DNA of 64,000 bases from an uncultured Lachnospiraceae bacterium (GTDB lineage Bacteria; Bacillota; Clostridia; Lachnospirales; Lachnospiraceae), in assembly GCA_946414885.1 (NCBI GenBank), contig CAMKQH010000014.1, positions 39,924 through 103,923 of the forward strand, read 5' to 3'. Both the position numbers and the translations under genes were made by a program. Below, in pieces: positions 8,593 through 18,105 of this stretch. Position 1 is the stretch's first letter; each line of letters begins with the position of its first letter. The notes beneath the pieces are model-generated. The model saw nothing but the letters and a program-made list of their open reading frames with translations, searched no databases and was not told where the DNA came from.

Positions 8593-9870
8593 TCATCCTC
8601 TGTTATCCAACAATAATTCTGACGGCTTGCTGTTTTGTATAATAAGAATCGGTATCACGGCAGATAGAAAAAAAAGAAGCGTCGATAATGCCAGCATTTC
8701 TGGAAGCGCGTAGCCGTTAAGCCATCGAAAAATACTTTGATTATAAGCTCCCGCGTTGGAATATTGTCTATTGCAATACCATTTCAATACCAACCATGCG
8801 CAACCCGTTCCCGCTACAAATTCAGCCATGATTTGAAGCAGCCATACCCTTATCACGTCTGTTTTTGTCATACCAAACGCAATGTAAATGCCCATGATTT
8901 GCTTATTCGAAATGATTCGCATAATGATAATGCATAGATTCACGATTAAGCAGACAATTAAAAGAGTCCGATACAACTCCCTGTCAACCATTTCAACGTC
9001 GCGATTGTAAATCTTTTGCAATACAAATCCATCCTGCAAGGATGCAAAATCGACGGAAAGGTTCAATTCCTTTGCCCTCTTTTCTAGGAAAGATCTCGCC
9101 TCATCTAATCCTACCCCTTCCGATACATTAAAAATCCACGCCGTATCTTTATTCCCATCCGTCACGCCTGGTTCCATTACAATCATCACCAATCCATCTA
9201 AACACACAATTGATTGCGAACCATTTCCCTCTCCTAGCGTTTTTACCTCATCTGCCAGGATGTGTTGTCCTTTTTCCAAGAACCCTATAACTTCATATTC
9301 CTTTTGATGCCCACCTTTCGACGTCTCTGCGTATACGGTACCAAGAGGAATGTTTTTGAACTCAGCTCCTAAATAAATACCTTGCCAATCCGGATTTTTC
9401 CATTTTTCTTCGGGTATGTCCACTTGCCTCGAAAACTGCAAATTGCAAATTTCTAATGCCGTCCTATCGATAAAACAACTCATCACAATATCATCTCGAT
9501 AGATCCCTCCCCCATCTGGAAAAACATCTGGAAAGGTATGTTGTATTTTTGCAAGATCAACCTCCCAAATCTTGCCCCCGAAAACCCACGTCCCAATACC
9601 CTTGATCTTTCCGGAGGCCATGGCTTCCTTCTTTAACTGGAGTGCTTCCTTCTTGTCATAATCAAGCATGCGCATTAATCCGGTTCCTGCCATTCCGCTT
9701 GTCAGCACGGCATTACACTCCCGCTTCACTATTTCGTAATCATTTAGGAAGAGACGATAATACCCCACGCAAAAGATACTAATTCCAATCATCAAGACCG
9801 AAAAGAGAAATCTGTTTTGGGGACGAATGATATGCCTAAGCGCAATTCGCAACACATATTTTGAATTCAT
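8593..9870 (-). CDS. FtsX-like permease
   Basis: This 425-residue permease starts at an ATG preceded by GGAGAATGTC. The N-terminal helix covers about residues 20-42. A long extracytoplasmic domain of about 250 residues contains several charged and aromatic stretches. Three C-terminal helices follow (about 300-325, 340-362, 390-415), with the FtsX loop IYIAFGMTKTDVIRVW between the first two. It is second in the operon, after the small secreted protein. The pairing of two unequal permeases around one ATPase repeats the arrangement at 1380-4307. Confidence 0.8.
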   Translation of the reverse strand: MNSKYVLRIALRHIIRPQNRFLFSVLMIGISIFCVGYYRLFLNDYEIVKRECNAVLTSGMAGTGLMRMLDYDKKEALQLKKEAMASGKIKGIGTWVFGGKIWEVDLAKIQHTFPDVFPDGGGIYRDDIVMSCFIDRTALEICNLQFSRQVDIPEEKWKNPDWQGIYLGAEFKNIPLGTVYAETSKGGHQKEYEVIGFLEKGQHILADEVKTLGEGNGSQSIVCLDGLVMIVMEPGVTDGNKDTAWIFNVSEGVGLDEARSFLEKRAKELNLSVDFASLQDGFVLQKIYNRDVEMVDRELYRTLLIVCLIVNLCIIIMRIISNKQIMGIYIAFGMTKTDVIRVWLLQIMAEFVAGTGCAWLVLKWYCNRQYSNAGAYNQSIFRWLNGYALPEMLALSTLLFFLSAVIPILIIQNSKPSELLLDNRG

Positions 9871-9885
9871 GACATTCTCCGTAAT

Positions 9886-10326
9886 TTATCTGGTTTTCGC
9901 AGTTATGTCAATATCACATTTGCCAGCCGCATATATATTAACATGAGAAGATATGGTAGTTAAAAAAAATTTAAACTCTTTCTTAAATTCATCATCATGC
10001 GCGTAATCACCCCGGTTTTTAACCAAACGGCATGTAATATCTCCATTCGATGACCCACCTTTAATAGTCGTACTGCCTTTTTTGAATTCGTAGTAAGGAC
10101 TACTGGTTGGATTATAATCCATAAATTCCTGAATTCCGTATACGTCAAATGACCATGCCATTTCCGTTCCATCTACGGTTACACAAACGCCAGCCGTCAC
10201 CTTTTTATTCGAAATATAGTTGATAGATCCACTGCCTGAAGCGTAATCTGTGCCAGCCATAACACTGGTGCCAATCATTAATACCATAACGGAAACAATC
10301 GTCAGAAAACATAATGCTTTTTTCAT
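9886..10326 (-). CDS. small secreted protein of unknown family
   Basis: This 146-residue protein has a classical signal peptide (KK at 2-3, hydrophobic core to about 22, probable cut after SVMA at residue 24). The mature part is about 122 residues with three cysteines (VCVTV, ITCRL, GKCDI) and a Gly/Ser-rich start (ASGSGSINYISN). I do not recognise the family. It is not a double-glycine peptide, so export would be by Sec. It is first in an operon with an FtsX-type ABC module and the 753-residue lipoprotein, and has its own promoter and the ribosome site AGGAGGGG. The layout recalls secreted-bacteriocin plus dedicated-ABC operons such as those of lactococcin-972-like proteins, but no sequence match to that family is visible. 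Confidence 0.75.
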   Translation of the reverse strand: MKKALCFLTIVSVMVLMIGTSVMAGTDYASGSGSINYISNKKVTAGVCVTVDGTEMAWSFDVYGIQEFMDYNPTSSPYYEFKKGSTTIKGGSSNGDITCRLVKNRGDYAHDDEFKKEFKFFLTTISSHVNIYAAGKCDIDITAKTR

Positions 10327-10368
10327 ACTAATACCCCTCCTATTTTTGTTATATACATCATGATATCT

Positions 10369-10398
10369 ATATTATCACGTCCAACCGGAAACTGTCAA
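10369..10398 (-). promoter_or_regulatory. promoter of the secreted-protein/ABC operon
   Basis: On the minus strand, a consensus -35 TTGACA (10393-10398) and -10 TAATAT (10369-10374) are separated by 18 bases. They lie about 43 bases upstream of the ATG at 10326 with no other gene between. This is a good sigma-A-type promoter. Confidence 0.7.
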
Positions 10399-10482
10399 TT
10401 CGATAATTGGCTTTTCCGACTAATTTTTGGTTTCTTTTTGGGAAACTGTGCATGAAAGGATACTATACGTAAACCATTGCCG

Positions 10483-10511
10483 TTGATTTACAAAGGCTGT
10501 CGTGATAAAAT
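10483..10511 (+). promoter_or_regulatory. promoter of the ABC-class ATPase gene
   Basis: -35 TTGATT (10483-10488), a 17-base spacer and -10 TAAAAT (10506-10511) lie 40 bases upstream of the plus-strand ATG at 10551. The promoter faces away from the one at 10369-10398. Confidence 0.6.
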
Positions 10512-10550
10512 AAACACAGTGTCTAAAGCAATCAGAAAAGAGGATTTGTC

Positions 10551-12284
10551 ATGAGAAGATTGGAACAGCTCCTTCGTGAGAATGATCATAAACCATATCC
10601 GGCATACAAAAACTTAAAGGGCCGCTATACGTTTCAGGGCTACGTGCTCTCCATTGATCACGTGCAGGGCGATCCCTTTGCGGCACCCTCGTCCTTAAGC
10701 ATTCACGTGGCAGCGAATCAGCATGGATTTCCAAAGGAATTCTATGCGGAGCCCCATCGCCGCGTCATGCTTCAAGACTTCCTTCTTCGCGGCTTTTATA
10801 AGGAGCTTGGGCGCTTTAGCCATAAGGCAGGCGGCTCTGGAAAATCCGGAACCCTCTCCGTCAGCTCCTGCGGACAGGAGGTCCTGGAGCGTTCCGCCCT
10901 GACCATCAACCCCGCCGACGGAAGCCTCGTGCTCCGGTTCTCCGCAGGTTTTCCTGCCGCAGGGCGCACGACCCTGGCAATGGAGCTGAAGAAAATGCTC
11001 TTTGAGTACGTGCCCGCGTGCGCGGCAAAAGCGCTTCGCTACGCCGCCATAGACAAAGCCGAGATTCAAAGGTGGATCGCCCTCGCCGATGACCAGAAGG
11101 CTATCCGCGAACAGCTTGCCAATCAAGGGTTCGTCGCATTTGTGGCAGACGGCGCCATCCTCCCCCGGAAGAGCGGCGTGGACGACAGACCCATGCAAGG
11201 CGCGGTGGCATTCGCAAGTCCCGCCGAAGATACCGTGACTCTCTCCCTGCCCGGCGGACGGACCATCACCGGTCTTGGCATCAGAAAGGGCATTACTCTC
11301 ATCGTTGGCGGCGGCTATCACGGCAAATCCACGCTCCTAAAGGCCCTAGAGCGCGGCGTCTATAACCACGTGCCCGGGGACGGACGCGAGTACGTCATCA
11401 CGGAAGACACGGCGATGAAGCTTCGCAGCGAGGACGGCCGAAGCGTAAAGCAGGTCGACGTCAGCGCCTTCATCCGCAACCTTCCCAGCAAGCGAGACAC
11501 CAAGTGCTTTTCCACCGAGGACGCCAGCGGCAGCACCTCGCAGGCGGCATGCACCGTGGAAGCCATTCTCTCCGGAAGCAAGACCCTTCTCATCGATGAG
11601 GATACCAGCGCAACGAACTTCATGGTGCGGGACGCATTGATGCAAAAGGTCATTCATTCCGGTGAGGAACCCATCATTCCGTTCCTTTCGAGAATGCGCC
11701 AGCTCTATGAAGAATTAGGAATTTCTACGATCCTGGTTGCCGGAAGCTCCGGTGCCTTCTTCGAGGTTTCCGACCTGATCCTGCAAATGAAGGAATATAA
11801 GCCCATCGACGTTACCATAAAAGCAAAAGAAGCCGCCGAAGCGACTTCCGACAAAATAGAAACACCTGATAAATTAGTGATTTCCGCGGATCAGCGCATC
11901 CCCTTCCCCAACAGGGAAGTTACGGAGAGCCGGAAGGTCAAGGTGCGCGGAAACGGCACGGACGCCGTCTCCATTAACCATGAATCCGTGGAACTGCGCT
12001 TTGTGGAGCAGGTCGTTGACAATGAGCAGACCAATCTCCTCGGCGCCATGCTCCGCACGCTGGAGGAACAATATTTTAACGGCAGGGATCCACTGCCAAA
12101 ATGCGTGAACGCATTGTACGACAGGCTTTCAAAACAAGGCTTCGCGGCCTGCACCCAGGGCAGTCGCGGCGACGACGGCCGCGGCAATGCATCCGGCTCC
12201 ATCCCCGGAAATCTCGCCATGGTGCGCCCGCAGGAGCTCTGGGCCATGGTGAATCGTTACAGAGGATTAAGGCTGGGAAGATAA
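10551..12284 (+). CDS. ABC-class ATPase (COG3044/PF09818-like)
   Basis: This 577-residue soluble protein resembles the predicted ABC-class ATPase family. The start MRRLEQLLRENDHKPYPAYK and FQGYVLSIDHVQGDPFA fit that family's N-terminal domain. The P-loop GGGYHGKSTLLKALE lies near residue 252, the signature-like DASGSTSQAA near 324, and Walker B LLIDEDTSATNF near 345, followed by PFLSRMRQLYEELGISTILV. The function of the family is not established; RNA-related roles have been suggested for relatives. There is a linker (about 425-445, KEAAEATS) whose DNA recurs at 18461. Codon use is GC-richer than in the operons on either side. It has its own promoter and terminator and is probably not part of the peptide systems. 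Confidence 0.88.
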   Translation: MRRLEQLLRENDHKPYPAYKNLKGRYTFQGYVLSIDHVQGDPFAAPSSLSIHVAANQHGFPKEFYAEPHRRVMLQDFLLRGFYKELGRFSHKAGGSGKSGTLSVSSCGQEVLERSALTINPADGSLVLRFSAGFPAAGRTTLAMELKKMLFEYVPACAAKALRYAAIDKAEIQRWIALADDQKAIREQLANQGFVAFVADGAILPRKSGVDDRPMQGAVAFASPAEDTVTLSLPGGRTITGLGIRKGITLIVGGGYHGKSTLLKALERGVYNHVPGDGREYVITEDTAMKLRSEDGRSVKQVDVSAFIRNLPSKRDTKCFSTEDASGSTSQAACTVEAILSGSKTLLIDEDTSATNFMVRDALMQKVIHSGEEPIIPFLSRMRQLYEELGISTILVAGSSGAFFEVSDLILQMKEYKPIDVTIKAKEAAEATSDKIETPDKLVISADQRIPFPNREVTESRKVKVRGNGTDAVSINHESVELRFVEQVVDNEQTNLLGAMLRTLEEQYFNGRDPLPKCVNALYDRLSKQGFAACTQGSRGDDGRGNASGSIPGNLAMVRPQELWAMVNRYRGLRLGR

Positions 12285-12301
12285 CTTCCCAGCCCCTTTT
12301 T
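12271..12301 (+). terminator. intrinsic terminator overlapping the ATPase stop codon
   Basis: GGCTGGGAAG (12271-12280) pairs perfectly with CTTCCCAGCC (12285-12294) around an ATAA loop and is followed by a T-run (12296-12301). The stem begins in the last codons and encloses the TAA. It also lies about 50 bases downstream of the minus-strand peptide gene and may stop that transcript. Confidence 0.85.
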
Positions 12302-12352
12302 CACCCGGCTCTAAAAACCTGCGTTCTTTATTTACGCGATCTTTTAGATGGA

Positions 12353-12553
12353 TTACTGACGATCTTTCAATGGATGGTACTTGCGTCGATGCTCTCCAAT
12401 CGCTTGCATGACTCGAAGCGCTGCCAAACCAAAAGAGATTACTTCATAATAATTCGCCGAAGCCGTAAATTGGCATCCATCAATACCACAAGTATCCGTG
12501 TAAGTAAAACCACCGGCAATCCCTTGTGCTTCTAAATTCTTTAACTTACGCAT
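12353..12553 (-). CDS. double-glycine-leader peptide (bacteriocin-like), copy 1
   Basis: This 66-residue precursor has a 15-residue leader MRKLKNLEAQGIAGG. It has Leu at -12, Glu at -8, Ile at -4 and Gly-Gly at -2/-1, the pattern read by C39 peptidases. The predicted 51-residue product begins FTYTDTCGIDGC: an aromatic start and two cysteines with four residues between. The spacing equals that of the N-terminal disulfide of pediocin-like bacteriocins, although the YGNGV motif is absent. A mixed amphipathic stretch and a basic tail (EHRRKYHPLKDRQ) follow. A strong AAAGGAG site precedes the ATG. A possible promoter, TTGGAC-17-TAGATT, lies in the 160 bases separating it from the lipoprotein gene. 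It is related to the peptide at 18106-18309. Confidence 0.8.
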   Translation of the reverse strand: MRKLKNLEAQGIAGGFTYTDTCGIDGCQFTASANYYEVISFGLAALRVMQAIGEHRRKYHPLKDRQ

Positions 12554-12715
12554 AATCGTTTCTCCTTTTTCATAAAATCTATTCTTAAACTTCCGTTAGT
12601 CCAATATTTTCTATTTCTAAATAATCCAAATACGTTTGCGCGCTAAACGAAATCTTTAATCCAAAAATAGAACTCTCAAGGCACTGAACGGAAGCAAGAA
12701 TGCGTAAATGACGGA

Positions 12716-14908
12716 TTATTCCGCCACAAACAGCTTTACGCGATTCTGAATGATTTCCGTGACTTGTTCGATATTTTTGCTTCCATTGAAAAATGCTTCT
12801 GCTTCTTCACTTATAATCTTTATGACTGCTTCGTCTCCAATTCTGGTGACGTTCCCGTTAAGTATCATTCTTTCCAGCATGTCAATTTCACTAAGACTGG
12901 CGTGCGGCACCTCCAGATTTATGCTCCCAAGTGGTACGTGCATGGCCATTTCGTCGGAATCAGCATTATCCCTTGCCTCAGCAATCAATTCGTTATAAAA
13001 GGGCCGAAACGAATAAAACACCTCGAAACCTATCGTTTTATTTACCATCGAGTACTTGACAAAATCCCATGCGACAGACTTGTGGTCTCCGGTACTAATC
13101 ATCGCCAACGTTTTTCCTACGGGAACCAACGTGATTCCCTTTTTATTCTCTGTGGGATACCCTATCATTTGGGCCCCATCGGAGAACAAAGCTCTATATA
13201 ACTCATAGGAATGAACTTCTTGGAGAACGGCAGGAATAAGAATAATCCCTCCTTCCTGAATCTCTTCAAACATGGCAGCAATCTCGTTGACGTTTGCCCC
13301 TTGGCTTGGATAATGATTTACGAATTCCAATAAATTCCTAAATTCTTCCGTTTGAAAATCACACTTTCCATTAGATGTATCCACAAAATGAGTCATATAC
13401 TGGATACAAAGAATTCTTAGCATCTCCTGCTTTGAAATGCCCTTCGTGGCCATCATCTGATTTGGCAAGGAATCGATAAAATCTTTATACTCCTCTAAAT
13501 TCCATCCTTCCCTTTCCCCTAAATACGTTTTGCTGCCCATCATGGCAAGAATGGTCATCCCGTAAGGAATTGCATAAACGTTCCCATTCTCCTGATAAAA
13601 CTCCAATGCCTTGTCGCAAAAATTGCTTTTAGTAACGTCTTTGTCATTAGACAAATAGTTTCCCAAATCTTCCAAAAGTCCTTTTTTCTTCAAAACTTCA
13701 TAAAGTTCCCCCTCTGCCAAGTCCACTAAGTCAGGAACGATACCTGCCGTAAAATCAGTAATCAGGGAATCAATGCTTTCATATTCCTTCAGCACGATCT
13801 TTACGTCATCTCTGACTTTATTAAAGTTAGAAACTTCCGTTTTGTAATAGTTGACGTTTTCACTAAGTACTGCCAGCGTCAGCACCGTCTTTTGTTCAAC
13901 CGCGCCTTCCGCTTTATCTATCCTTAATACGTTATAGTCAAAATAATTGTATTCTCCCTCTTCCCGTTTGACTATGGCAAGCATTCTCCATGTTCCGTCG
14001 GACAATTGACAAGCTGCCGACACGTCATACGCGTTGCTTAAGGCCAAGTCTTCCAATGAAAGAACCAAACGCGGCTCCTGCACGGTTATTTCCCATATTC
14101 CGTCATCCGCCACGCAAAAGAACGCTTCCTCTCCCATACCTTCAACAAATTTTATAGTTGCAGCGTTGGGAATTTTCCACGCTAATTCTTTTCTGTTTCC
14201 CGTTGATAAATCTATTTCACCGATCGTATAAGGAGCATCGTTCTTTATTTCTCTTTCCAGGGAAAATACCTTACCGTCTTCCCGAAGAAGCAAGCTTCGA
14301 ACTTCGGTCTTACCCAAATCTTTTTGAAAAACGATTTCTCCTGAATCAGAGAGTAATACCATGGTGCTTCTCATCTTTTCATCTTTCACGGCGAACAGCA
14401 AACGATCATCTGGCAATATAATGAGACTTGAAGGAAATCTTAATGCCTTTAGATAAGGGCGAAGCGTCTCCGCGTAATCTTTTTCCGTCTTTAATTTACC
14501 ATTAGAATCAAATACGCAAAAACGATATCCGATGATCTCCGTTTCTTCTGCATTCAAATAATAGCACAGGGCGTGAAGCTCTCCCTTGTCATTAACGTAC
14601 GCCTGATTAACGTTGCTTATAATATTGTCTTTGGGTTCCAAAACAGTTTTTGTCAGTTCCTGGCAGTCCATGTCATATTTTAGTAATTGATACTCGTGAT
14701 CTATCCTGTTAGAACCCAATGCGTATAAGACTTTCTCCTGAGTCCAAGATGCACGCGCGCAAAAATTAACGTCTTCTGGCAACAGCTTCTCTGCCACGTA
14801 GCGCTCTTCGGCACGCGTCGACCCCTTTTTTTCATTGCCATTACTAGTTTTTACGTCACATGCCGTTAGCATAATCATACAAATCATCAATAACATTATT
14901 TTTTTCAT
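12716..14908 (-). CDS. large lipoprotein with C-terminal solute-binding domain
   Basis: From the ATG at 14908 the protein has 730 residues; its start overlaps the upstream stop as ATGA and follows GGAGAG. The lipobox LTAC lies at about residues 14-17. The N-terminal half is beta-rich with repeated short strands (LLKYDMDCQELTKTV, DDRLLFAVKDEK), consistent with a propeller-like sensor. From about residue 345 (LTLAVLSENVNYYKTEVSNFN) it follows family 1 solute-binding proteins, with PDLVDLAEGELYEVLKKKG and GLLEDLGNYL. Its end, EEAEAFFNG and IQNRVKLFVAE, matches the lipoprotein at 4515-6776. It lies between the exporter/membrane-protein genes and the downstream peptide gene. A role in sensing or binding the exported peptide, or immunity, is inferred from position only. 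Confidence 0.75.
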   Translation of the reverse strand: MKKIMLLMICMIMLTACDVKTSNGNEKKGSTRAEERYVAEKLLPEDVNFCARASWTQEKVLYALGSNRIDHEYQLLKYDMDCQELTKTVLEPKDNIISNVNQAYVNDKGELHALCYYLNAEETEIIGYRFCVFDSNGKLKTEKDYAETLRPYLKALRFPSSLIILPDDRLLFAVKDEKMRSTMVLLSDSGEIVFQKDLGKTEVRSLLLREDGKVFSLEREIKNDAPYTIGEIDLSTGNRKELAWKIPNAATIKFVEGMGEEAFFCVADDGIWEITVQEPRLVLSLEDLALSNAYDVSAACQLSDGTWRMLAIVKREEGEYNYFDYNVLRIDKAEGAVEQKTVLTLAVLSENVNYYKTEVSNFNKVRDDVKIVLKEYESIDSLITDFTAGIVPDLVDLAEGELYEVLKKKGLLEDLGNYLSNDKDVTKSNFCDKALEFYQENGNVYAIPYGMTILAMMGSKTYLGEREGWNLEEYKDFIDSLPNQMMATKGISKQEMLRILCIQYMTHFVDTSNGKCDFQTEEFRNLLEFVNHYPSQGANVNEIAAMFEEIQEGGIILIPAVLQEVHSYELYRALFSDGAQMIGYPTENKKGITLVPVGKTLAMISTGDHKSVAWDFVKYSMVNKTIGFEVFYSFRPFYNELIAEARDNADSDEMAMHVPLGSINLEVPHASLSEIDMLERMILNGNVTRIGDEAVIKIISEEAEAFFNGSKNIEQVTEIIQNRVKLFVAE

Positions 14909-15939
14909 TCTTCGCTCTCTCCGCATCCCAGTTTTGATCGCTCTGATTTTTCCACCATGCGGCGCTTCAACAATCCGATCAAAATGGAAGTCTGCTCCAT
15001 TTTAATTGGTATTGTTTGTAATTCAAAAGCTTTCGCCAAACGCTTTGACGTTTCAAAATCCATGTTTAACAAAATCTGGCCTATTTTTCTTAATCCTGCC
15101 CAAAGCAAACAAATCCCAAGAATCATGGGATAAACCATAAGCACGTTCCTGTTACAGTTCGACATGCAAACCCCAAAAATAATAAATCCCATCACGCATA
15201 AAGAGATATATAGAAATAGTTTTTTTGAAAAAGAAGCCTGCCGTTCTCTTAACTCTACAAGCGTTTCTTGCTCTTTCTTCAAATAATCTTCTAAATGATA
15301 CTTTATCTTAAAGCGATACTCTTTATACAGCGCACTCTCCTCAAAAGGAATCGATTTACGTCGATAAATCCCTCCCACGCTAAATAGCGTGACTGTCGCA
15401 ATTAGTGCCAATATCCCAGCCCAGGCCAAACTCTTTAAACCGTTCATCATTAATTCTTCTTTTGTAACCTGATAAATAACAAAACCTTGCTTCAGTTGGT
15501 CATAGTTTTCTCCTAGTACTTCTTGGTATAAAGTCTCATGAATTCTCTCAACACGCGTGACTTTTCCCATTATCGTCACAGCCTCTCCACGCCCGTCCAC
15601 GTAGAGTCGCATTCTTTCCAGTGTGTCTTTCTCATAAAAGTCAAAAAGCACGTATCTGCTTCCTATCGGAATGGCATACTCAAAATACGTATGCGCCCAT
15701 CCAAACGTCTGATCAATGCCATGTTCACTGACACAAAAGGAATCCATGGAAAATTCCACTATCTGTCCGTCCTCCAACCGATCTATGTTTTGATCCGTCA
15801 AAATCACGGTATGGCAAACAGACCATATTCCTTTGATAAACATGGCAAATGCAATCATGCTAAAAAGCAGCAAGTATAAAACTATTTTAAATCCCTTAGG
15901 CATTATGTTTTGTTTCAAGTCAAATCCCTTCTCACCCAA
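14905..15939 (-). CDS. four-helix membrane protein of the peptide-export operon
   Basis: This 344-residue protein has predicted transmembrane helices at about 17-40, 169-191, 242-262 and 268-290. An external domain of about 120 residues lies between helices 1 and 2, and a charged cytoplasmic stretch (KYHLEDYLKKEQETLVELRE, coiled-coil-like) between 2 and 3. I cannot assign a family. It is not an HlyD-type accessory protein, which would have one helix and long coiled coils. Its start overlaps the exporter gene by eight bases and its end overlaps the lipoprotein gene, so all three are probably translated in fixed proportion. An immunity or export-accessory role is plausible. Confidence 0.7.
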   Translation of the reverse strand: MGEKGFDLKQNIMPKGFKIVLYLLLFSMIAFAMFIKGIWSVCHTVILTDQNIDRLEDGQIVEFSMDSFCVSEHGIDQTFGWAHTYFEYAIPIGSRYVLFDFYEKDTLERMRLYVDGRGEAVTIMGKVTRVERIHETLYQEVLGENYDQLKQGFVIYQVTKEELMMNGLKSLAWAGILALIATVTLFSVGGIYRRKSIPFEESALYKEYRFKIKYHLEDYLKKEQETLVELRERQASFSKKLFLYISLCVMGFIIFGVCMSNCNRNVLMVYPMILGICLLWAGLRKIGQILLNMDFETSKRLAKAFELQTIPIKMEQTSILIGLLKRRMVEKSERSKLGCGESEE

Positions 15940-18031
15940 GCCTTATGACGGAATCCGCTCTTGCGATAATTTCTTTATTATGCGTAACAAACAGACATGG
16001 TATGTCCAGATTCATCATCCCGTTAATAACCATATTCTCTTTTTCATAGTCCATATTGCTAGTCGCTTCATCCAAAATCAGAACATCGGGATTTTTGATA
16101 ATTGCACGAGCTAACGCAATCGATTGTTTTTGACCAGCGGAAAGATTTACGGCATTCTCGTCAATGAACATGTTTAACCCTTGTGGCACCGAATAAATAA
16201 ATTCAAGTAATCCAGCTAATTTACAAGCATGTTGAATTTCTTCTTCCGAATACTCTTGTCCAAGCGTTATATTGTACAACAGAGTGTTTGCAAATAAAAA
16301 TACGTTTTGCGTCACAAATGCCACTCTATCACGGTAATCCTTAATGGAGATGCTATCTATCTCTGATCCATTTACGTATATTGTTCCGTCAGTGCTCTTT
16401 TCCATCCCCATTATAAGCTTTAGAAGCGTACTTTTTCCACAACCATTTTCCCCAACAATGGCAATTTTCTCATTTTTACTAAGTGAAAATGAAACATCTC
16501 TGAACAACATATTGTAACCAGGATAGGAAAATCCTATACCCTCTGCCCGGATTTCCTGAATTTGCTTTAGCCCAACTTCTCCACTTTGTTCTTCTTTCAT
16601 GTAATTAATGTCATTTAATCTTTCTATTGCCACTAATCCACTTTGAAATCCCTGTTGCATGGACATAAGTTGTTTTGCTGATTCCGTAAGTAAAGAAACC
16701 AACATAAAAAAGGTCATTAATTCTCCCAAGGAAATCAAGTCAAGGTGAACAAATTCAAAGCCTACAAAAATGATGATTAAATTGCTTATCTGTTCAATAA
16801 ATGCAGTACCAGACATACTGTATGCGTTTAGAATATTTCCCTTGTACAACTTATTAACAAATGCTTTATGTTTATCCAGCAAATAAGAACGCACGTTATC
16901 TTCAATATTATTCGCCTTTATAAACTCAATTCCCTGAATGGATTCTTTTAAATATGTTTGGACGGCTGCATTTGCACTCATCGCAGCATGATTCACTAGA
17001 TGAAATGGTTTTCTTAATATCAATGCTAATCCGCAATATAAAAGCAAAGTTATCATTGTTATGCCAAACATCAATATGTTAATTCGAAACAATAAGATGC
17101 TGCCAATGATGAAAAAATTTGCGTAGAACAAAAATGACACCAGTAAATTAGAAATCATGCTTCGGACTTGCATGAGATCTGCAGACCTGGAAATATAATC
17201 CCCCGTCATTCTAGTCGATATCTCCCTAGTGCTGGATTTGAGTATCTTTGTAACATATCCATCCATGTAAGAAATATCAATTTTTCTTGACAATGTTGCG
17301 ATTAGTTTTCCCCGTATGAATGAAAATATAACCATCGTTATCGTCAAAAAAACCATGAACGCAAATAATCTGGCAATGCCATGATCAGCAATGAAGGATA
17401 ATACTCTCATAATTGCATTACCTTCGTCATGCACGTGCGCGTGAGCATGCTTATCAAAGTTTCCATAATCCAATAAGGTTTGGAATAAGTAGGAAGAACA
17501 TAATGAAACACCTAACGTAAACCAAGAAAGTAAAGAAATAAGAATCAATTCTTTCCAATGCTTTTTAACGGTATTACGTATTAAGTGTATGTTTTTAATA
17601 TCCTCTTCCTGATCGATATCTTTCCCTAAATCGGAAAATAATAAAAGATATCCCGACCATGCCTCGCGAAAACTTTCAGCATTCATGCGGTATTTCCCGC
17701 TAGCCGGATCAGAGACAAAAACTTGTTTTTGATTAACTTTATATATCACAACAAAATGATTTGCCTTCAAATGAGCAATGACTGGAATTTTATTCTTCTC
17801 AAGATATGTTTCCAGTTCTTCAAGCGTTGACTCATACGCATCTGCGCAGATTCCTATTTTCTCTGCTCCTTCACTGATTCCCAATAACGTAACGCCATTC
17901 TGGCTCGTATGCGTCATCTCACGCATGAAATATATGGAATGTTTTTTTCCAAAAAATTGGCTTATGGTACATAGACATGCTGCCCCGCAATCCTTTGCGT
18001 CATGCTGTTTTACCGTCTTTATGTTTCTCAT
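15932..18031 (-). CDS. C39-peptidase ABC exporter (bacteriocin processing and export)
   Basis: This 699-residue fused transporter has three parts. Residues 1-130 are a C39 cysteine peptidase: oxyanion Gln9, catalytic Cys15 in DAKDCGAAC, catalytic His in ANHFVVIYKV and Asp in VSDPASG. Residues of about 150-440 hold six transmembrane helices. The C-terminal nucleotide-binding domain has Walker A GENGCGKST near 527, signature LSAGQKQS near 629, Walker B VLILDEATSNMD and H-loop VTHN. Such proteins cut double-glycine leaders and export the product. Precursors with matching leaders lie 75 bases upstream (18106-18309) and at the far end of the operon (12353-12553). Length and domain order are complete, and all key residues are present. 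Confidence 0.95.
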   Translation of the reverse strand: MRNIKTVKQHDAKDCGAACLCTISQFFGKKHSIYFMREMTHTSQNGVTLLGISEGAEKIGICADAYESTLEELETYLEKNKIPVIAHLKANHFVVIYKVNQKQVFVSDPASGKYRMNAESFREAWSGYLLLFSDLGKDIDQEEDIKNIHLIRNTVKKHWKELILISLLSWFTLGVSLCSSYLFQTLLDYGNFDKHAHAHVHDEGNAIMRVLSFIADHGIARLFAFMVFLTITMVIFSFIRGKLIATLSRKIDISYMDGYVTKILKSSTREISTRMTGDYISRSADLMQVRSMISNLLVSFLFYANFFIIGSILLFRINILMFGITMITLLLYCGLALILRKPFHLVNHAAMSANAAVQTYLKESIQGIEFIKANNIEDNVRSYLLDKHKAFVNKLYKGNILNAYSMSGTAFIEQISNLIIIFVGFEFVHLDLISLGELMTFFMLVSLLTESAKQLMSMQQGFQSGLVAIERLNDINYMKEEQSGEVGLKQIQEIRAEGIGFSYPGYNMLFRDVSFSLSKNEKIAIVGENGCGKSTLLKLIMGMEKSTDGTIYVNGSEIDSISIKDYRDRVAFVTQNVFLFANTLLYNITLGQEYSEEEIQHACKLAGLLEFIYSVPQGLNMFIDENAVNLSAGQKQSIALARAIIKNPDVLILDEATSNMDYEKENMVINGMMNLDIPCLFVTHNKEIIARADSVIRLG

Positions 18032-18105
18032 TATACTTGCGTCTCCACTTTAAAGCAAAGGAATCCTATTGTTTTCTAATCGTCTAAATTATTTACTGAT
18101 TTATC

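Noticed and set aside
14905..15939. HlyD-type accessory export protein
   Set aside because: Four membrane helices and no long periplasmic-type coiled coil or lipoyl domain.
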